A DNA stretch of 64,000 bases from Nitrosomonas sp. Nm84 (GCF_003201565.1 NZ_QJJP01000016.1:1-64000), one strand, 5' to 3'; numbered from the stretch's first letter, positions 1-8,729 are shown. Numbers and translations: made by a program. The notes: a model not told the origin generated them from the sequence alone.

Positions 1-412
1 AGCCCGGTGTGGTCGGTGGCAGCATAAATAAACCGGGGCGCGATGCTGCGGTGACAAAGGGCACTTTGGACATATCAAAAGTGCCGCTGCCGGGGCTGGC
101 TGCTGCAGCCGCAGGAGCTGCCGGTGCTGTAGCAGCGGGTGCGTTCGTGTCGGCTGGTTTTGCCGGGGCCGGATTGGTTGCATGTGCTTGGAAAATCAGG
201 CACATCATTCCTACAAGGCTGATTTTAAGTAACGATCCGCGAATACTGATTAGCAGAATCCTTTTTGTTCGCACAGTAGTCCTCGATGTAGGCGTGAATA
301 AGTTATCTTTTTCATCCATTAAATTTCTTTTGATTTTGTAAGGCTGTTGATACCAATGATAAGGCCAAGCTTCAATAAAGCGATTACAGCGTCTCATCCA
401 CAAAGAAATCAT
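1..412 (-). CDS. exported protein of unknown function, 3' end outside the window
   Basis: Open frame on the minus strand running off the left edge (at least 137 residues). I chose the ATG at 412 because AGGAGAGG lies about 9 nt upstream; a second in-frame ATG at 319 has no such site. After about 50 charged residues comes a hydrophobic signal-like segment (ISLVGMMCLIFQAHA), then an Ala/Pro-rich linker and a GTFDMSKVPF segment. This suggests a secreted or outer-membrane protein with an unusually long N-terminal extension; processing at QAHA is inferred. It is preceded by a sigma54-type promoter and diverges from a sigma54 activator, so it is probably that activator's target. I do not recognise the family. 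Confidence 0.7.
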   Translation of the reverse strand, partial: MISLWMRRCNRFIEAWPYHWYQQPYKIKRNLMDEKDNLFTPTSRTTVRTKRILLISIRGSLLKISLVGMMCLIFQAHATNPAPAKPADTNAPAATAPAAPAAAAASPGSGTFDMSKVPFVTAASRPGLFMLPPTTPG

Positions 413-472
413 TTTACCCCTCTCCTATTTTAAAATATCTGAATTCACAAATTTTCATTCCTAAAATATATT

Positions 473-490
473 TAGCATTAACCATGCCAA
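473..490 (-). promoter_or_regulatory. sigma54 (-24/-12) promoter
   Basis: Read on the minus strand the sequence is TTGGCATGGTTAATGCTA. The -24 GG (488-487) and the -12 GC (476-475) are separated by exactly 10 bases, the RpoN spacing, and TTGGCA matches the consensus -24 block. Transcription would start near 463, about 50 nt before the start codon at 412. The neighbouring divergent gene encodes a sigma54 activator, which makes a chance match less likely. Confidence 0.7.
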
Positions 491-570
491 AAAATAACAT
501 TATGATTAATATTAATTTATTATAAATTTATACAAACAGGAATTTGTGATTATCAATATTTTGAGATAAA

Positions 571-590
571 ATTCACAAAAATCTGTGAAT
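571..590. promoter_or_regulatory. palindromic operator / upstream activating site
   Basis: Perfect inverted repeat ATTCACA-N6-TGTGAAT. It lies 80-100 bp upstream of the -24 element of the divergent sigma54 promoter, the usual distance for an enhancer site. It also covers the GTG candidate start of the activator gene, so binding could repress that gene. Related half-sites are ATTCACA at 443-449 and TGTGATT at 545-551. Which protein binds is inferred from position only. Confidence 0.55.
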
Positions 591-2435
591 CACTTTGTAA
601 TGATCAATACTTTTAAAATACTATTTCAAGATTCCCCTTTGTTTCTTGCGATGATGGATGACGCGCTGATTTGTCGCGAGATCAACCAAACCTGGCGCAA
701 CTATTTGAATTTGAGCAAAACAGACATAGTCACCATGTCTGCCGAAGAATTATTCGATGACTTGCATAATGAATCCGCACTTCTGAGTCAGATCAAACAA
801 GTGGCGCATGAAGGCCATGTGATAAAAGGAATTCCGGTTACTTTATTAACCAGGCATCATGCTACCGAACTATCACACCGGGGATTATTATCGGCATGGC
901 GCACACAACCGGCGCATGATAAGCAAGTTTGGGTGTTATTGGCATTCAGTGACGCCACCGGATACAGTCAAGCATCCAATGAATTTCGACGCTTACAAAC
1001 CATTCACGAATTGATTCTGAATGCAGCCGGAGAAGGGGTTTATGGGGTGGATTGCCAGGGCAATACCATCTTCGTTAACGAAGCTGCAACGCAAATACTG
1101 GGCTGGCGTGGCGCAGATGTCATTGGAAAGCCATTACATGCCATCCACCACCATTCCTATCCCGATGGCTCCCCTTACCCTAGTAGCGCATGTCCAATTT
1201 ATGCTGCCTTTAAAGATGGCAAGGTGCATCATGGCGATGACGAGGTTTTTTGGCACACCGACGGTACTGCAGTTCCCGTTGAGTATACCAGCACACCGAT
1301 TTGGGAAGACAACATACTCAAAGGAGCGGTAGTCATCTTTCGGGACATTACTGAACGTAAAAAAAACGAACAGCAGCGTGAAGCGGCTTATGAGCAGATC
1401 AGAATACTGAATGATTTACTTGAGCATGAACGTGATTATCTGCGTGATGAAATCAATATCACCATCAACTTCGGCGAGATTATTGGCGAAAGCCAAGCTT
1501 TAAAACGCACGCTTGCCCAAATTGAAGCCGTTGCCAAAATGCCGACCAGCGTTCTGATTCTGGGCGAGTCAGGTGTTGGAAAAGAAATGGTTGCACGTGC
1601 AATTCATGCCAATAGCACCAGAGCTGGCAAGCAACTGGTAAAGGTGAATTGCGCTTCCATCCCCAAGAATCTTTTTGAGAGCGAGTTCTTTGGGCATGTA
1701 CGCGGGTCATTTACCGGCGCTCATCGCGATCGAGTCGGACGTTTTCACCTGGCTGCAGGCGGCACCCTGTTTCTGGATGAAATCGGTGAGATTCCTTTGG
1801 ATTCACAAGGAAAATTATTACGCGTATTACAAGAGCATGAATTTGAACGCGTGGGAGATGATAAAACGATCAAAATTGATGTACGCATTATTGCGGCAAC
1901 CAACCGTGATTTGAAGGCTGAAGTCGATGCCGGGCGGTTTCGCGAGGATTTGTATTATCGCCTGAGTGTTTTTCCTATCGAAGTACCGCCATTGCGGGAG
2001 CGCGTCAGAGATATCGGTCCGCTAGCTACCCATTTCCTGAATAGCATCTGTACCGAACTGGGACATGACGCTTTATCATTGACCCAGCAACAGCTGGATA
2101 GCCTGAGTAAATATCATTGGCCGGGCAATATCAGGGAGCTCAAGAATGTCATTGAGCGAGCTGTCATTCTCACCAAAGGCAAGCGACTCCGGCTCGATCT
2201 TGCGATGCCCGGCAATCATGAAACCAAGCAAACCCCGGTATATATCCCATCCGAAGAAACAGCGTTCGTAACAGATGCCGTTTTTCGTGAGAAAGAAAAA
2301 ATAAACATGTACGCAGCCTTACAACACGCAGACTGGCGCATTTCCGGCACAGACGGTGCCGCGGAATTACTAGGCATTAAACCGTCTACCTTTGCTTACC
2401 GGATGAAATTATATGGGATTCAGAAGCCGGATTGA
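585..2435 (+). CDS. PAS-domain sigma54-dependent transcriptional activator
   Basis: Enhancer-binding protein of 616 residues. Two PAS-like sensory segments occupy about residues 10-130 and 140-265, followed by a short coiled coil. The AAA+ domain covers about 295-535, with Walker A GESGVGKE near 326, the sigma54-contact loop near 374 and Walker B TLFLDEIGEI near 394. A Fis-type helix-turn-helix lies at about 570-616 (TDGAAELLGIKPSTFAYRM). The contact loop reads GSFTGA rather than the usual GAFTGA. The gene starts at GTG 585 or ATG 600; neither has a strong ribosome site and the GTG lies inside the palindromic operator, so ATG 600 is a serious alternative. There is no receiver domain, so the signal is probably sensed directly by PAS. 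Likely target: the divergent gene at 1-412. Confidence 0.9.
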   Translation: MNHFVMINTFKILFQDSPLFLAMMDDALICREINQTWRNYLNLSKTDIVTMSAEELFDDLHNESALLSQIKQVAHEGHVIKGIPVTLLTRHHATELSHRGLLSAWRTQPAHDKQVWVLLAFSDATGYSQASNEFRRLQTIHELILNAAGEGVYGVDCQGNTIFVNEAATQILGWRGADVIGKPLHAIHHHSYPDGSPYPSSACPIYAAFKDGKVHHGDDEVFWHTDGTAVPVEYTSTPIWEDNILKGAVVIFRDITERKKNEQQREAAYEQIRILNDLLEHERDYLRDEINITINFGEIIGESQALKRTLAQIEAVAKMPTSVLILGESGVGKEMVARAIHANSTRAGKQLVKVNCASIPKNLFESEFFGHVRGSFTGAHRDRVGRFHLAAGGTLFLDEIGEIPLDSQGKLLRVLQEHEFERVGDDKTIKIDVRIIAATNRDLKAEVDAGRFREDLYYRLSVFPIEVPPLRERVRDIGPLATHFLNSICTELGHDALSLTQQQLDSLSKYHWPGNIRELKNVIERAVILTKGKRLRLDLAMPGNHETKQTPVYIPSEETAFVTDAVFREKEKINMYAALQHADWRISGTDGAAELLGIKPSTFAYRMKLYGIQKPD

Positions 2436-2471
2436 TTCAGCTTATCCAACGCATAAAATCCTTACAGATCC

Positions 2472-4034
2472 CTATTGCTTTTTTGTGCCCACGTCCTTAC
2501 TTCCCGCACCCTCCAGAATACGCGTGACCAGATCGGACGTCGAGATACCGGGAGTATATTCAAGCTCTTGAATCGTTTGTGCCGGCAGTGTTTCACATAG
2601 CTTGTATTTATCAATACGCTCCTGCTCGGATGCGCATGCAAAAGTATAAATGTCGAAACCATGCTGTTGCATAAATTCTGCAGAAACATTCGCCGGGGTT
2701 TCCGTCATGACGGCATCCACATATTTGCAGGCAGAAACAGCAGCAGCACGCTCCGCTTGTTTCATGACAGGTAGCTTGCCTTTGTTTTCCACCACACGTT
2801 CATCGGAAACCACGCACACCGTCAAATGCGTGCCCAATGCGCGGGCTGCTCGTAAAAAATTGACATGACCTTCGTGAAACAGATCAGCCACCATGCGGGT
2901 ATACACACGCCGTTGCTGCTGATTTCTCGGCCAAACGGGAATTTCCTGGTTTAAGCGCGCCATGGCCCACTCCAACCACTGACGACTGCGCAGCGCCCAT
3001 GCATCGTCGGGATCCTTCAAAGCGACCTGATGCGCATAACACCAGGCTTTCGCTAAATCGCCGACTAACCAGTGTTGCACTAGTCTGTGATACGCGTAAC
3101 AGCGCACCAGCAAAGTGAAGCTTTCCAGATTGCGCGCAGATATCACCGTATCCCAATGCGGATTCGGTGTGCGCCAGTCTCCATAAAACGCCGTCAGGAT
3201 TGTCTCCGGCTGCTGCGGAAACCAAGCCGGACCATAGTCAGTGCTGCGCTGCACCAGATCAAATCGAGGAAAAACCGACACGCGCTGATAGTCAGGGGGA
3301 TAATCAGGCAAAGAAAAACCGCCTACTAGCTGCTGTCCTCTAGCTTGTAAACCGCAAACATCCAGTGTCACGCCCAATTCCGGGTGCACATAATCACGAT
3401 AGTTCGCATAATCAATCCGCATCGTCGACGGTCTGACCCACCCGGCTTGTTCCAGTGCAGCACAACACGCATCCCAGGATTCCATCCATACCGCAATGTC
3501 CAGATCTTTGTCAAAATCCAACAGACGTCCGTTACGCACCAAACCCAGTAAAGTCCCCGCATAAGGAAATGCCGGGATTCCCAATTTGGCCAATTGCGCA
3601 CAAGTCGTCCACAACAACTGCTCCGCTTCCCCGGAAACAAATATATTTTCACCGGATCGCCGGGTTTTCTTTTTTTCCCGATGGGGCGGAATTTTTCCTG
3701 CTTTCGCCAATACCAACAAATGATCTAAAGCACGGACAAAATGATCGTGTGCAGCAGATAAATCCAACAAAATGAAATACGCTGTTCCCAGAACATGCGC
3801 CCAATGCGCTTTATGAAAATCACTCTGTACATGCGCATAAATCTTTGCTGCATAAGCCGGCACATCGACGGCACGATCCGTGCGCATTGCCAGCGAACAC
3901 CATAATCGCGCAACATCCTGCGATAACGGATAGTCATTTTTTAATGGCTCCAGAATCCTGTCTGCGTCATTTAGCTTACCTGCGGAGATTAAATCCCTCG
4001 CCTGCAACAACAATTCATCCAGCTTCTTGGTCAT
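2472..4034 (-). CDS. LicD-family phosphotransferase fused to a TagD-like cytidylyltransferase
   Basis: 520 residues with three parts. Residues 1-110 form a helical, TPR-like region. Residues about 155-290 match the LicD/fukutin nucleotidyltransferase fold: PYAGTLLGLVRNGR, then the acidic FDKDLDIAV motif near 174-182, and YGDWRTP closing the domain. Residues about 375-506 match cytidylyltransferases of the TagD type: RVYTRMVADLFHEGH with the HxGH catalytic motif at 387-390, and GISTSDLVTRI near the end. LicD enzymes attach phosphocholine or similar groups to surface glycans, and TagD-like enzymes make the CDP-activated donor. One polypeptide carrying both would couple donor synthesis to transfer; this is inference. 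The substrate is unknown and no choline kinase or uptake gene is nearby. Monocistronic, convergent with the sigma54 activator. Confidence 0.8.
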   Translation of the reverse strand: MTKKLDELLLQARDLISAGKLNDADRILEPLKNDYPLSQDVARLWCSLAMRTDRAVDVPAYAAKIYAHVQSDFHKAHWAHVLGTAYFILLDLSAAHDHFVRALDHLLVLAKAGKIPPHREKKKTRRSGENIFVSGEAEQLLWTTCAQLAKLGIPAFPYAGTLLGLVRNGRLLDFDKDLDIAVWMESWDACCAALEQAGWVRPSTMRIDYANYRDYVHPELGVTLDVCGLQARGQQLVGGFSLPDYPPDYQRVSVFPRFDLVQRSTDYGPAWFPQQPETILTAFYGDWRTPNPHWDTVISARNLESFTLLVRCYAYHRLVQHWLVGDLAKAWCYAHQVALKDPDDAWALRSRQWLEWAMARLNQEIPVWPRNQQQRRVYTRMVADLFHEGHVNFLRAARALGTHLTVCVVSDERVVENKGKLPVMKQAERAAAVSACKYVDAVMTETPANVSAEFMQQHGFDIYTFACASEQERIDKYKLCETLPAQTIQELEYTPGISTSDLVTRILEGAGSKDVGTKKQ

Positions 4035-4347
4035 AGTTTATCGCCGATCATTTTGTTTTTATTCATAAATTATGCGCTTCATACACGCATGATGCATGCC
4101 CGATATTAAGCATTGCATTTTAACGATTATTGAATATAATAGGAATAATTCTCATTACATTACTATTTTTTAATGAGATGACAAACAAAATGATGGTATA
4201 AATCAGTGAGCATCTTTGAAAATTCAGAATTTCAAACTACCAATGTTTTTGTAAAAAATGCAATACATGATGAAGTTTGGATTTTTAGAAATACTTTCTC
4301 AATCCATCAATTGCTTTAATGCAGCAATACAATTAGGAGATAATATT
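4035..4347. other. intergenic region with possible Fur box
   Basis: Shared upstream region of the LicD fusion (minus) and the RTX protein (plus). Around 4134-4160 the AT-rich sequence AGGAATAATTCTCATTA resembles a Fur box (GATAAT-type repeats), although the match is partial. No other gene is visible; the in-frame ATGs at 4258-4270 lack a ribosome site and are treated as untranslated leader. Confidence 0.3.
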
Positions 4348-4998
4348 ATGGCAGTACAACCACCAGTAACTCGCCCGAATCTGGGATCAGGAAGTATTAA
4401 GTTTATCGATGGCTTTCCTTTCGACGGACTTGGATCCGCCGGATTCGATGACAATGATTTACTTTTTGTCGGTGACGATTTAGACAATGAGATCACTGGC
4501 GGAGACGGCAATGATGAATTAGAGGGCGAAGGCGGAAACGATATCCTGAGAGAAGGCCTAGGCAATGGCATATTAGAGGGCGGAGACGGCAATGATGATC
4601 TGGATGGGCAGGAAGGCACTGAGAAGCTGTTTGGCGGTGCAGGAGACGACATTCTGCGCGCAGGCGGTACCATACCGGCTAACACACCCGTCCCACTTGG
4701 CCAACCGGCTGGAGACTACGACAGACTCACGGGTGGCGACGGCAGTGACACATTTGGATTCTATGGCGTAGGCACCTTTGAAGTTACCGACTTTACATTG
4801 GGTGAAGACCACTTGTTCTTTGATTCAGAAGCCCTCGGAATCCACGATGTTTCAGAATTGACTTCGTATATCACCAATATTGATGACCGCGGCGACAGCG
4901 GCTTTACCGTTGAATTCATTGGCGGCGCTGCAAGCATTCAGCTTACTAACGTGAATATAAACGCGATCACAGCAGATATGGTCATTTTTGATCTTTAA
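4348..4998 (+). CDS. small RTX-type calcium-binding protein
   Basis: I chose ATG 4348 because AGGAGA lies 8-10 nt upstream; an upstream in-frame ATG at 4258 has none. The 216-residue product is strongly acidic. Residues about 50-125 carry RTX nonapeptide repeats (GGDGNDELEGEGGND, GGDGNDDLDG, GGAGDDILRAGG, and TGGDGSDTF after a spacer). The C-terminal 70 residues form the beta-rich segment typical after such repeats, ending in an acidic-hydrophobic tail (ADMVIFDL) like a type I secretion signal. There is no N-terminal signal peptide, consistent with type I export. No ABC exporter or membrane fusion protein is nearby. Function unknown; possibly a Ca-dependent surface or extracellular protein. 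Confidence 0.8.
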   Translation: MAVQPPVTRPNLGSGSIKFIDGFPFDGLGSAGFDDNDLLFVGDDLDNEITGGDGNDELEGEGGNDILREGLGNGILEGGDGNDDLDGQEGTEKLFGGAGDDILRAGGTIPANTPVPLGQPAGDYDRLTGGDGSDTFGFYGVGTFEVTDFTLGEDHLFFDSEALGIHDVSELTSYITNIDDRGDSGFTVEFIGGAASIQLTNVNINAITADMVIFDL

Positions 4999-5034
4999 GC
5001 AACTCAAAGCAAAGTCGACCTTCACTCCTCTCAG

Positions 5035-5061
5035 TTACTTCCAGTCTCCGGCTGGAAGTAA
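5035..5061. terminator. hairpin between convergent genes
   Basis: Perfect 10-bp stem, TTACTTCCAG and CTGGAAGTAA, around a 7-base loop. It lies 36 bp after the RTX gene stop and 31 bp before the 3' end of the convergent gene. No clear T tract follows on either strand, so it may be an RNA-stabilising or weak bidirectional terminator hairpin. Confidence 0.5.
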
Positions 5062-5092
5062 TGATATTGCCAAACTCATGCAGATCATGCCT

Positions 5093-6124
5093 TCATTTTA
5101 TGAAGCTTTGGGCTCCATAACTTTGGACGACTCCATTAAAATCAACACATACCTCACACTGTTCAGTTCTATCTCCCACTCCAAAGTACTGAGCAATAAG
5201 AAATATAAAATCAACAATAGCGGGAATACCCCTCGCTCCAGTGAAAAGCTTGCCATTCTCGACCAGGTCACTCCATAAGAAAATTCCCAACCCACCAAGC
5301 TTATCATGTTGACTCAATATGTAAGCATATGTGTACATTTGTTCCTGTATTGCTTCAGCACTGTCAAAGCTCTGATCTGCCAGAAATGCCCCGGTCACCA
5401 AAAACATCTTGCGCCCTATCGAATGAGTTGCTTCCAGTGCATGCATAGCGTCCCACACCCACTCTCCATAAGTGAGTTGCGAGTTATAGCCAAGTTCCGA
5501 TGACCCACAGTAATCAAAATTACCATAACAATCAAACCCCAAGTACTCCGCATCATCAAGCATGATCACATTCTCATTGGGATATTGTTTCTTTTGCTGT
5601 ACCAATTCAATCCAAGCCTCGATATGTATTACACCTGACCCTGGGAATTGCTTCCTTAATAGTTGACCTACCAATCGCAACGTCGACAAGGTTTCTACAT
5701 AACGATCATCAACATCGCGACAAGCTTTGGATTTGCCTTTTTCACATGCCCCCCTAACTGCCGCCAGAGGTTCATCCATTAAAAACAACATTTCATCGGG
5801 ATGTATTTTGGATTTTTCTATCGCATTGATGATCGCATCCGGATCATTGCGGTACATTCCGGTTTCTTTATCAAACAATAGACTGCTGATAGTGATCACA
5901 GGCAGCATCTTGTATGTGTTGGCATCGAGATATTGCGTAATATCACTGGCAGTTTTCGGCGCCACTCCAAACGCATTGCTAAACGCTTTGACTTCCTCAA
6001 TATGCCCCACTTCCGTCAGAAACGGTCCGACTATTTTCTGGAGTCGATTCGTATTAAAGTAGGCTCCATAGGTATTCATCGAAACCAACAATGTCACTAC
6101 GATAAAAGCAATACGTTTACTCAT
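5093..6124 (-). CDS. secreted protein of unknown function
   Basis: 343 residues from ATG 6124, which has GGAGGG 5-10 nt upstream; an in-frame ATG four codons earlier is less well placed. The N terminus MSKRIAFIVVTLLVSMNTYGA is a typical Sec signal peptide. The mature part contains four cysteines in two close pairs (ACEKGKSKAC and DCYGNFDYC) that could form disulfides, plus alternating helix and strand segments ending in acidic residues (MLFLMDEP, VIMLDDAEY, IFLWSDL). That pattern recalls TIM-barrel glycoside-hydrolase-like proteins, but I see no diagnostic catalytic motif and do not assign an activity. Confidence 0.75.
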   Translation of the reverse strand: MSKRIAFIVVTLLVSMNTYGAYFNTNRLQKIVGPFLTEVGHIEEVKAFSNAFGVAPKTASDITQYLDANTYKMLPVITISSLLFDKETGMYRNDPDAIINAIEKSKIHPDEMLFLMDEPLAAVRGACEKGKSKACRDVDDRYVETLSTLRLVGQLLRKQFPGSGVIHIEAWIELVQQKKQYPNENVIMLDDAEYLGFDCYGNFDYCGSSELGYNSQLTYGEWVWDAMHALEATHSIGRKMFLVTGAFLADQSFDSAEAIQEQMYTYAYILSQHDKLGGLGIFLWSDLVENGKLFTGARGIPAIVDFIFLIAQYFGVGDRTEQCEVCVDFNGVVQSYGAQSFIK

Positions 6125-6351
6125 CACACCCTCCATCTTCTAGCAGATGGCTCAGTATGAAGTGGCGGTGAATATTGTTCTGTGAGAAAACCCACCAGCA
6201 TTTATACAATGTGGCGCTACTTTCTTTTAATTGCATAAAATTTTAATGAGACGTAGTAAAAAGCTATCACGACAGCAACATCACTATTGTCAATTTAATG
6301 TAACAACCGGGTGCAAATTGCTATCTTACCGTGGGCGACGGCAATCCAATG

Positions 6352-6903
6352 TCATAACGCTTCGTAGCGAATTTCCACCACCTCCAGCTCTTCCAAGCCA
6401 ACCGGCGTATGCAGCGACACCATATCGCCTTCACGCGCCTTGAGCAGCGCCTTGGCCAGCGGGGAAATCCAACTGATGCGACCACTACTGGGGTCTACCT
6501 CGTCCATACCGACGATACTGTAGGTATGCTCCTCACCTTTGGCATTGCAGATAGTCACGGTGGCACCGAAGAACACCTGGTCACATTCACCACGCCGGGC
6601 GGGATCTACCACTTCAGCGCTATCCAGCCGTTTGGACAAGAAACGCAAGCGGCGGTCAATTTCGCGCAGACGTCTTTTGCCATAAATGTAATCGCCATTT
6701 TCCGAACGATCGCCATTGGAAGCTGCCCAAGTAATGGTTTTAACCAATTCCGGGCGCTCCACTTTCCACAATTGATCGAACTCTTCCTTCAATCGCTGAT
6801 GTCCGTTCGGGGTGATATAGTTCTTCACGCCCTGAGGTAATTTCGGCGTGCCATCGAGATCATCATCGTTGTCTTCGCTCTCCTTGGTAAATGCTTTACT
6901 CAT
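6352..6903 (-). CDS. greB: transcription elongation factor GreB
   Basis: 183 residues from ATG 6903. GreB binds the secondary channel of RNA polymerase and stimulates cleavage of backtracked RNA. The N-terminal coiled coil (about 30-100) contains the conserved tip ASNGDRSENGDYIYGKRRLREIDRR (here residues about 62-86) with its two acidic residues D and E. The C-terminal FKBP-like domain ends in the usual SPLAKALLKAREGDMV segment. It has an acidic N-terminal extension (ESEDNDDDLDG) relative to the E. coli protein. It follows emrE by 12 bp and is probably in the same transcript. Confidence 0.95.
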   Translation of the reverse strand: MSKAFTKESEDNDDDLDGTPKLPQGVKNYITPNGHQRLKEEFDQLWKVERPELVKTITWAASNGDRSENGDYIYGKRRLREIDRRLRFLSKRLDSAEVVDPARRGECDQVFFGATVTICNAKGEEHTYSIVGMDEVDPSSGRISWISPLAKALLKAREGDMVSLHTPVGLEELEVVEIRYEAL

Positions 6904-6915
6904 GCTGATCACTCG

Positions 6916-7248
6916 TTAATGTGCAGCGCTTTTGGAAAAAATGTTGATAACCATAACCCCGGCAATGATCAGAGTCAGACCGATCACGGCGGGAATATCC
7001 AGCGATTGTCCGAGAAAAAGCCAACCACTCAGCGCGATCAATACGATCCCTACACCAGACCAAATCGCATAGGCTATCCCAACCGGGATGGTTTTGAGCG
7101 TTAGAGAAAGCAGGTAAAAAGCCAGTAGATAACCAACTACAACCACCAGCGACGGCCACAAACGGGTAAACCCTTCAGCCGATTTGAGGTATGACGTTGC
7201 GATCACTTCGCTGACAATCGCGATGGCAAGAAGAATCCAATGTTGCAT
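6916..7248 (-). CDS. emrE: small multidrug resistance transporter, EmrE-like
   Basis: 110 residues, the same length as E. coli EmrE, from ATG 7248 with GGAG 8 nt upstream. Four transmembrane helices. The essential proton- and drug-binding glutamate is present at position 14 (AIVSEVIATSYLK). The signature EGFTRLWPS and GIAYAIWSGVGIVLI segments are close to EmrE, which favours the quaternary-cation exporter branch over the guanidinium-specific SugE/Gdx branch. No guanidine riboswitch precedes it: the upstream hydroxyacid dehydrogenase ends 32 bp away, so the two are probably cotranscribed. Confidence 0.92.
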   Translation of the reverse strand: MQHWILLAIAIVSEVIATSYLKSAEGFTRLWPSLVVVVGYLLAFYLLSLTLKTIPVGIAYAIWSGVGIVLIALSGWLFLGQSLDIPAVIGLTLIIAGVMVINIFSKSAAH

Positions 7249-7280
7249 TTTGATCACTCCAATGGTTTGCGCCAGCCGAT

Positions 7281-8246
7281 TTAGCCCAGCACGTCAGTAA
7301 TCTGGTTAAACGATTTGTGCTGAAAAAAGTTACTGATATTGTCGGCCAATTGATCCAGCAGACGTTGCCTGGATTCCCTGCTGGCCCAGGCGACATGCGG
7401 TGTGACAATCAGGTTCGCCGACTGCTGCCGCAATATCAGATTATCTGCACCCGGCGGTTCGCCTTGTATCACATCGATGGCGGCGCCGGCAATGCGGCCG
7501 CTGGATAAGCACTGCAACAAATCCGCCTCGTTCACCAACCCGCCGCGCGCAGTATTGATCAGATACGCGGAAGGTTTCATCAATTCAAGCTCGCGACGGC
7601 TGATCAGATGTTGGGTTTCCTGCGACAACGGACAATGCAGCGTCATAAAATCCGCCTGCCGCAATACGTCATCGAACGCTGTTCGACCAGAACGCGGCGG
7701 TTTACCCTTATGTTCCGCAATCAGCACCTGCATGCCGAAGGCTTGCGCAATGTTCGCAACCGCATACCCCAGTTCGCCATAGCCGATGATGCCAAGCGCT
7801 TTTCCCGACAATTCCTGAATGCCGAAATCCAGTGGACAAAAAAAAGTACTGGTCTGCCAACCGCCCCGTTTCACCAATTCCTGATAGTCGACAAAACGGC
7901 GCGCCAGATTCAACATCAGCATAAACACATGTTGCACCACCGAAGGCGTAGCGTAACCGCGCACATTGCAGACTGGAACATTACGTTCAGCCGCAGCTTG
8001 CAGATCGATATTGTTGTACCCGGTAGCGGCCACGCAGATCAGCTTCAGGCGTTCCGCCGCCTCAATTGCCGCACGACCGATAAACACTTTGTTACTGGCC
8101 ACCACCTCGGCTGCACGGATGCGCGTCAACACCTCCTGTTCGGAAGAATCGTAATGAAACTGCCATGGCGATATCGCTCGCTCCAGCGCCGTGCAATCCA
8201 TATCGCCACGGGTCACAGAACCAAAATCCAAAAATACAGCGCGCAT
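7281..8246 (-). CDS. hprA: D-2-hydroxyacid dehydrogenase (hydroxypyruvate/glyoxylate reductase type)
   Basis: 321 residues, the usual length. NAD-binding motif GIIGYGELG near residue 152 (GxGxxG). The catalytic triad is present: Arg in NTARGGLVN, Glu in IQGEPP and His in TPHVAWAS. The close resemblance to glycerate dehydrogenases (CVAATGYNNIDL, ATPSVVQHV) suggests NADH-dependent reduction of hydroxypyruvate or glyoxylate, as in C1/serine metabolism; substrate is inferred. First gene of a likely three-gene operon with emrE and greB. Confidence 0.85.
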   Translation of the reverse strand: MRAVFLDFGSVTRGDMDCTALERAISPWQFHYDSSEQEVLTRIRAAEVVASNKVFIGRAAIEAAERLKLICVAATGYNNIDLQAAAERNVPVCNVRGYATPSVVQHVFMLMLNLARRFVDYQELVKRGGWQTSTFFCPLDFGIQELSGKALGIIGYGELGYAVANIAQAFGMQVLIAEHKGKPPRSGRTAFDDVLRQADFMTLHCPLSQETQHLISRRELELMKPSAYLINTARGGLVNEADLLQCLSSGRIAGAAIDVIQGEPPGADNLILRQQSANLIVTPHVAWASRESRQRLLDQLADNISNFFQHKSFNQITDVLG

Positions 8247-8441
8247 CTAATGGCCTCCGTTGTGCTCCACACCGAGAGAATGTTGTTGAAACATTATGTG
8301 AGCAATACGCCGGAAACCATGCACTTGAAAAACCTCAGTATGTTTCTCATACATTCACAGAAAAACTATGCGAAGAACACTTGTCGTTTGCCAATTGCGG
8401 CAGCAACACTCAGTGCATGCCATACTGTTGCACAGAACAAG

Positions 8442-8729
8442 TTACTTGAATCGGCTCGCTGCATCTTTAATCGATGCTGTCACCCGATTCCAGGCTGATT
8501 CCATGCCATCGCGAATATCTTCCCATGCTTCCTCACTGGCACGTTCAAGTTCCACGAGCTTCTTCTTTACTTCATCACGTTGCGTTTCAAGCTCATGAAT
8601 GCTTTCATTTAATTTGATTCTGGCATCTGCATCAGCCGCCGATAATTTAGCTTTCATTTTATCGAGGTCGGCATTCCATTCATCCAGCTTTGCATGGGCT
8701 TTTTTTAAGTAGGCATCTTTATTAGTCAT
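8442..8729 (-). CDS. small coiled-coil protein
   Basis: 95 residues, almost entirely charged amphipathic helix (KKAHAKLDEWNADLDKMKAK and ETQRDEVKKKLVELERASEE), without signal peptide or membrane segment. The repeat of hydrophobic residues at heptad spacing predicts a coiled coil. Similar small proteins in proteobacteria are annotated as hypothetical or sll1863-like stress proteins; function unknown. Start supported by GAGGTG about 8 nt upstream. Monocistronic. Confidence 0.7.
   Translation of the reverse strand: MTNKDAYLKKAHAKLDEWNADLDKMKAKLSAADADARIKLNESIHELETQRDEVKKKLVELERASEEAWEDIRDGMESAWNRVTASIKDAASRFK

Noticed and set aside
9..341. Plus-strand frame rich in Ala and Gly at the left edge
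   Set aside because: It is the complement of the exported protein gene on the minus strand, which has a ribosome site, signal peptide and promoter.
6916..7281. Guanidine riboswitch before the EmrE-type gene
   Set aside because: The upstream spacer is only 32 bp and contains no paired ACGR hairpins.
7608..8498. 296-codon plus-strand frame
   Set aside because: Antisense to the hydroxyacid dehydrogenase gene, which has complete catalytic motifs; the composition (His/Arg-rich) is typical of an antisense frame.
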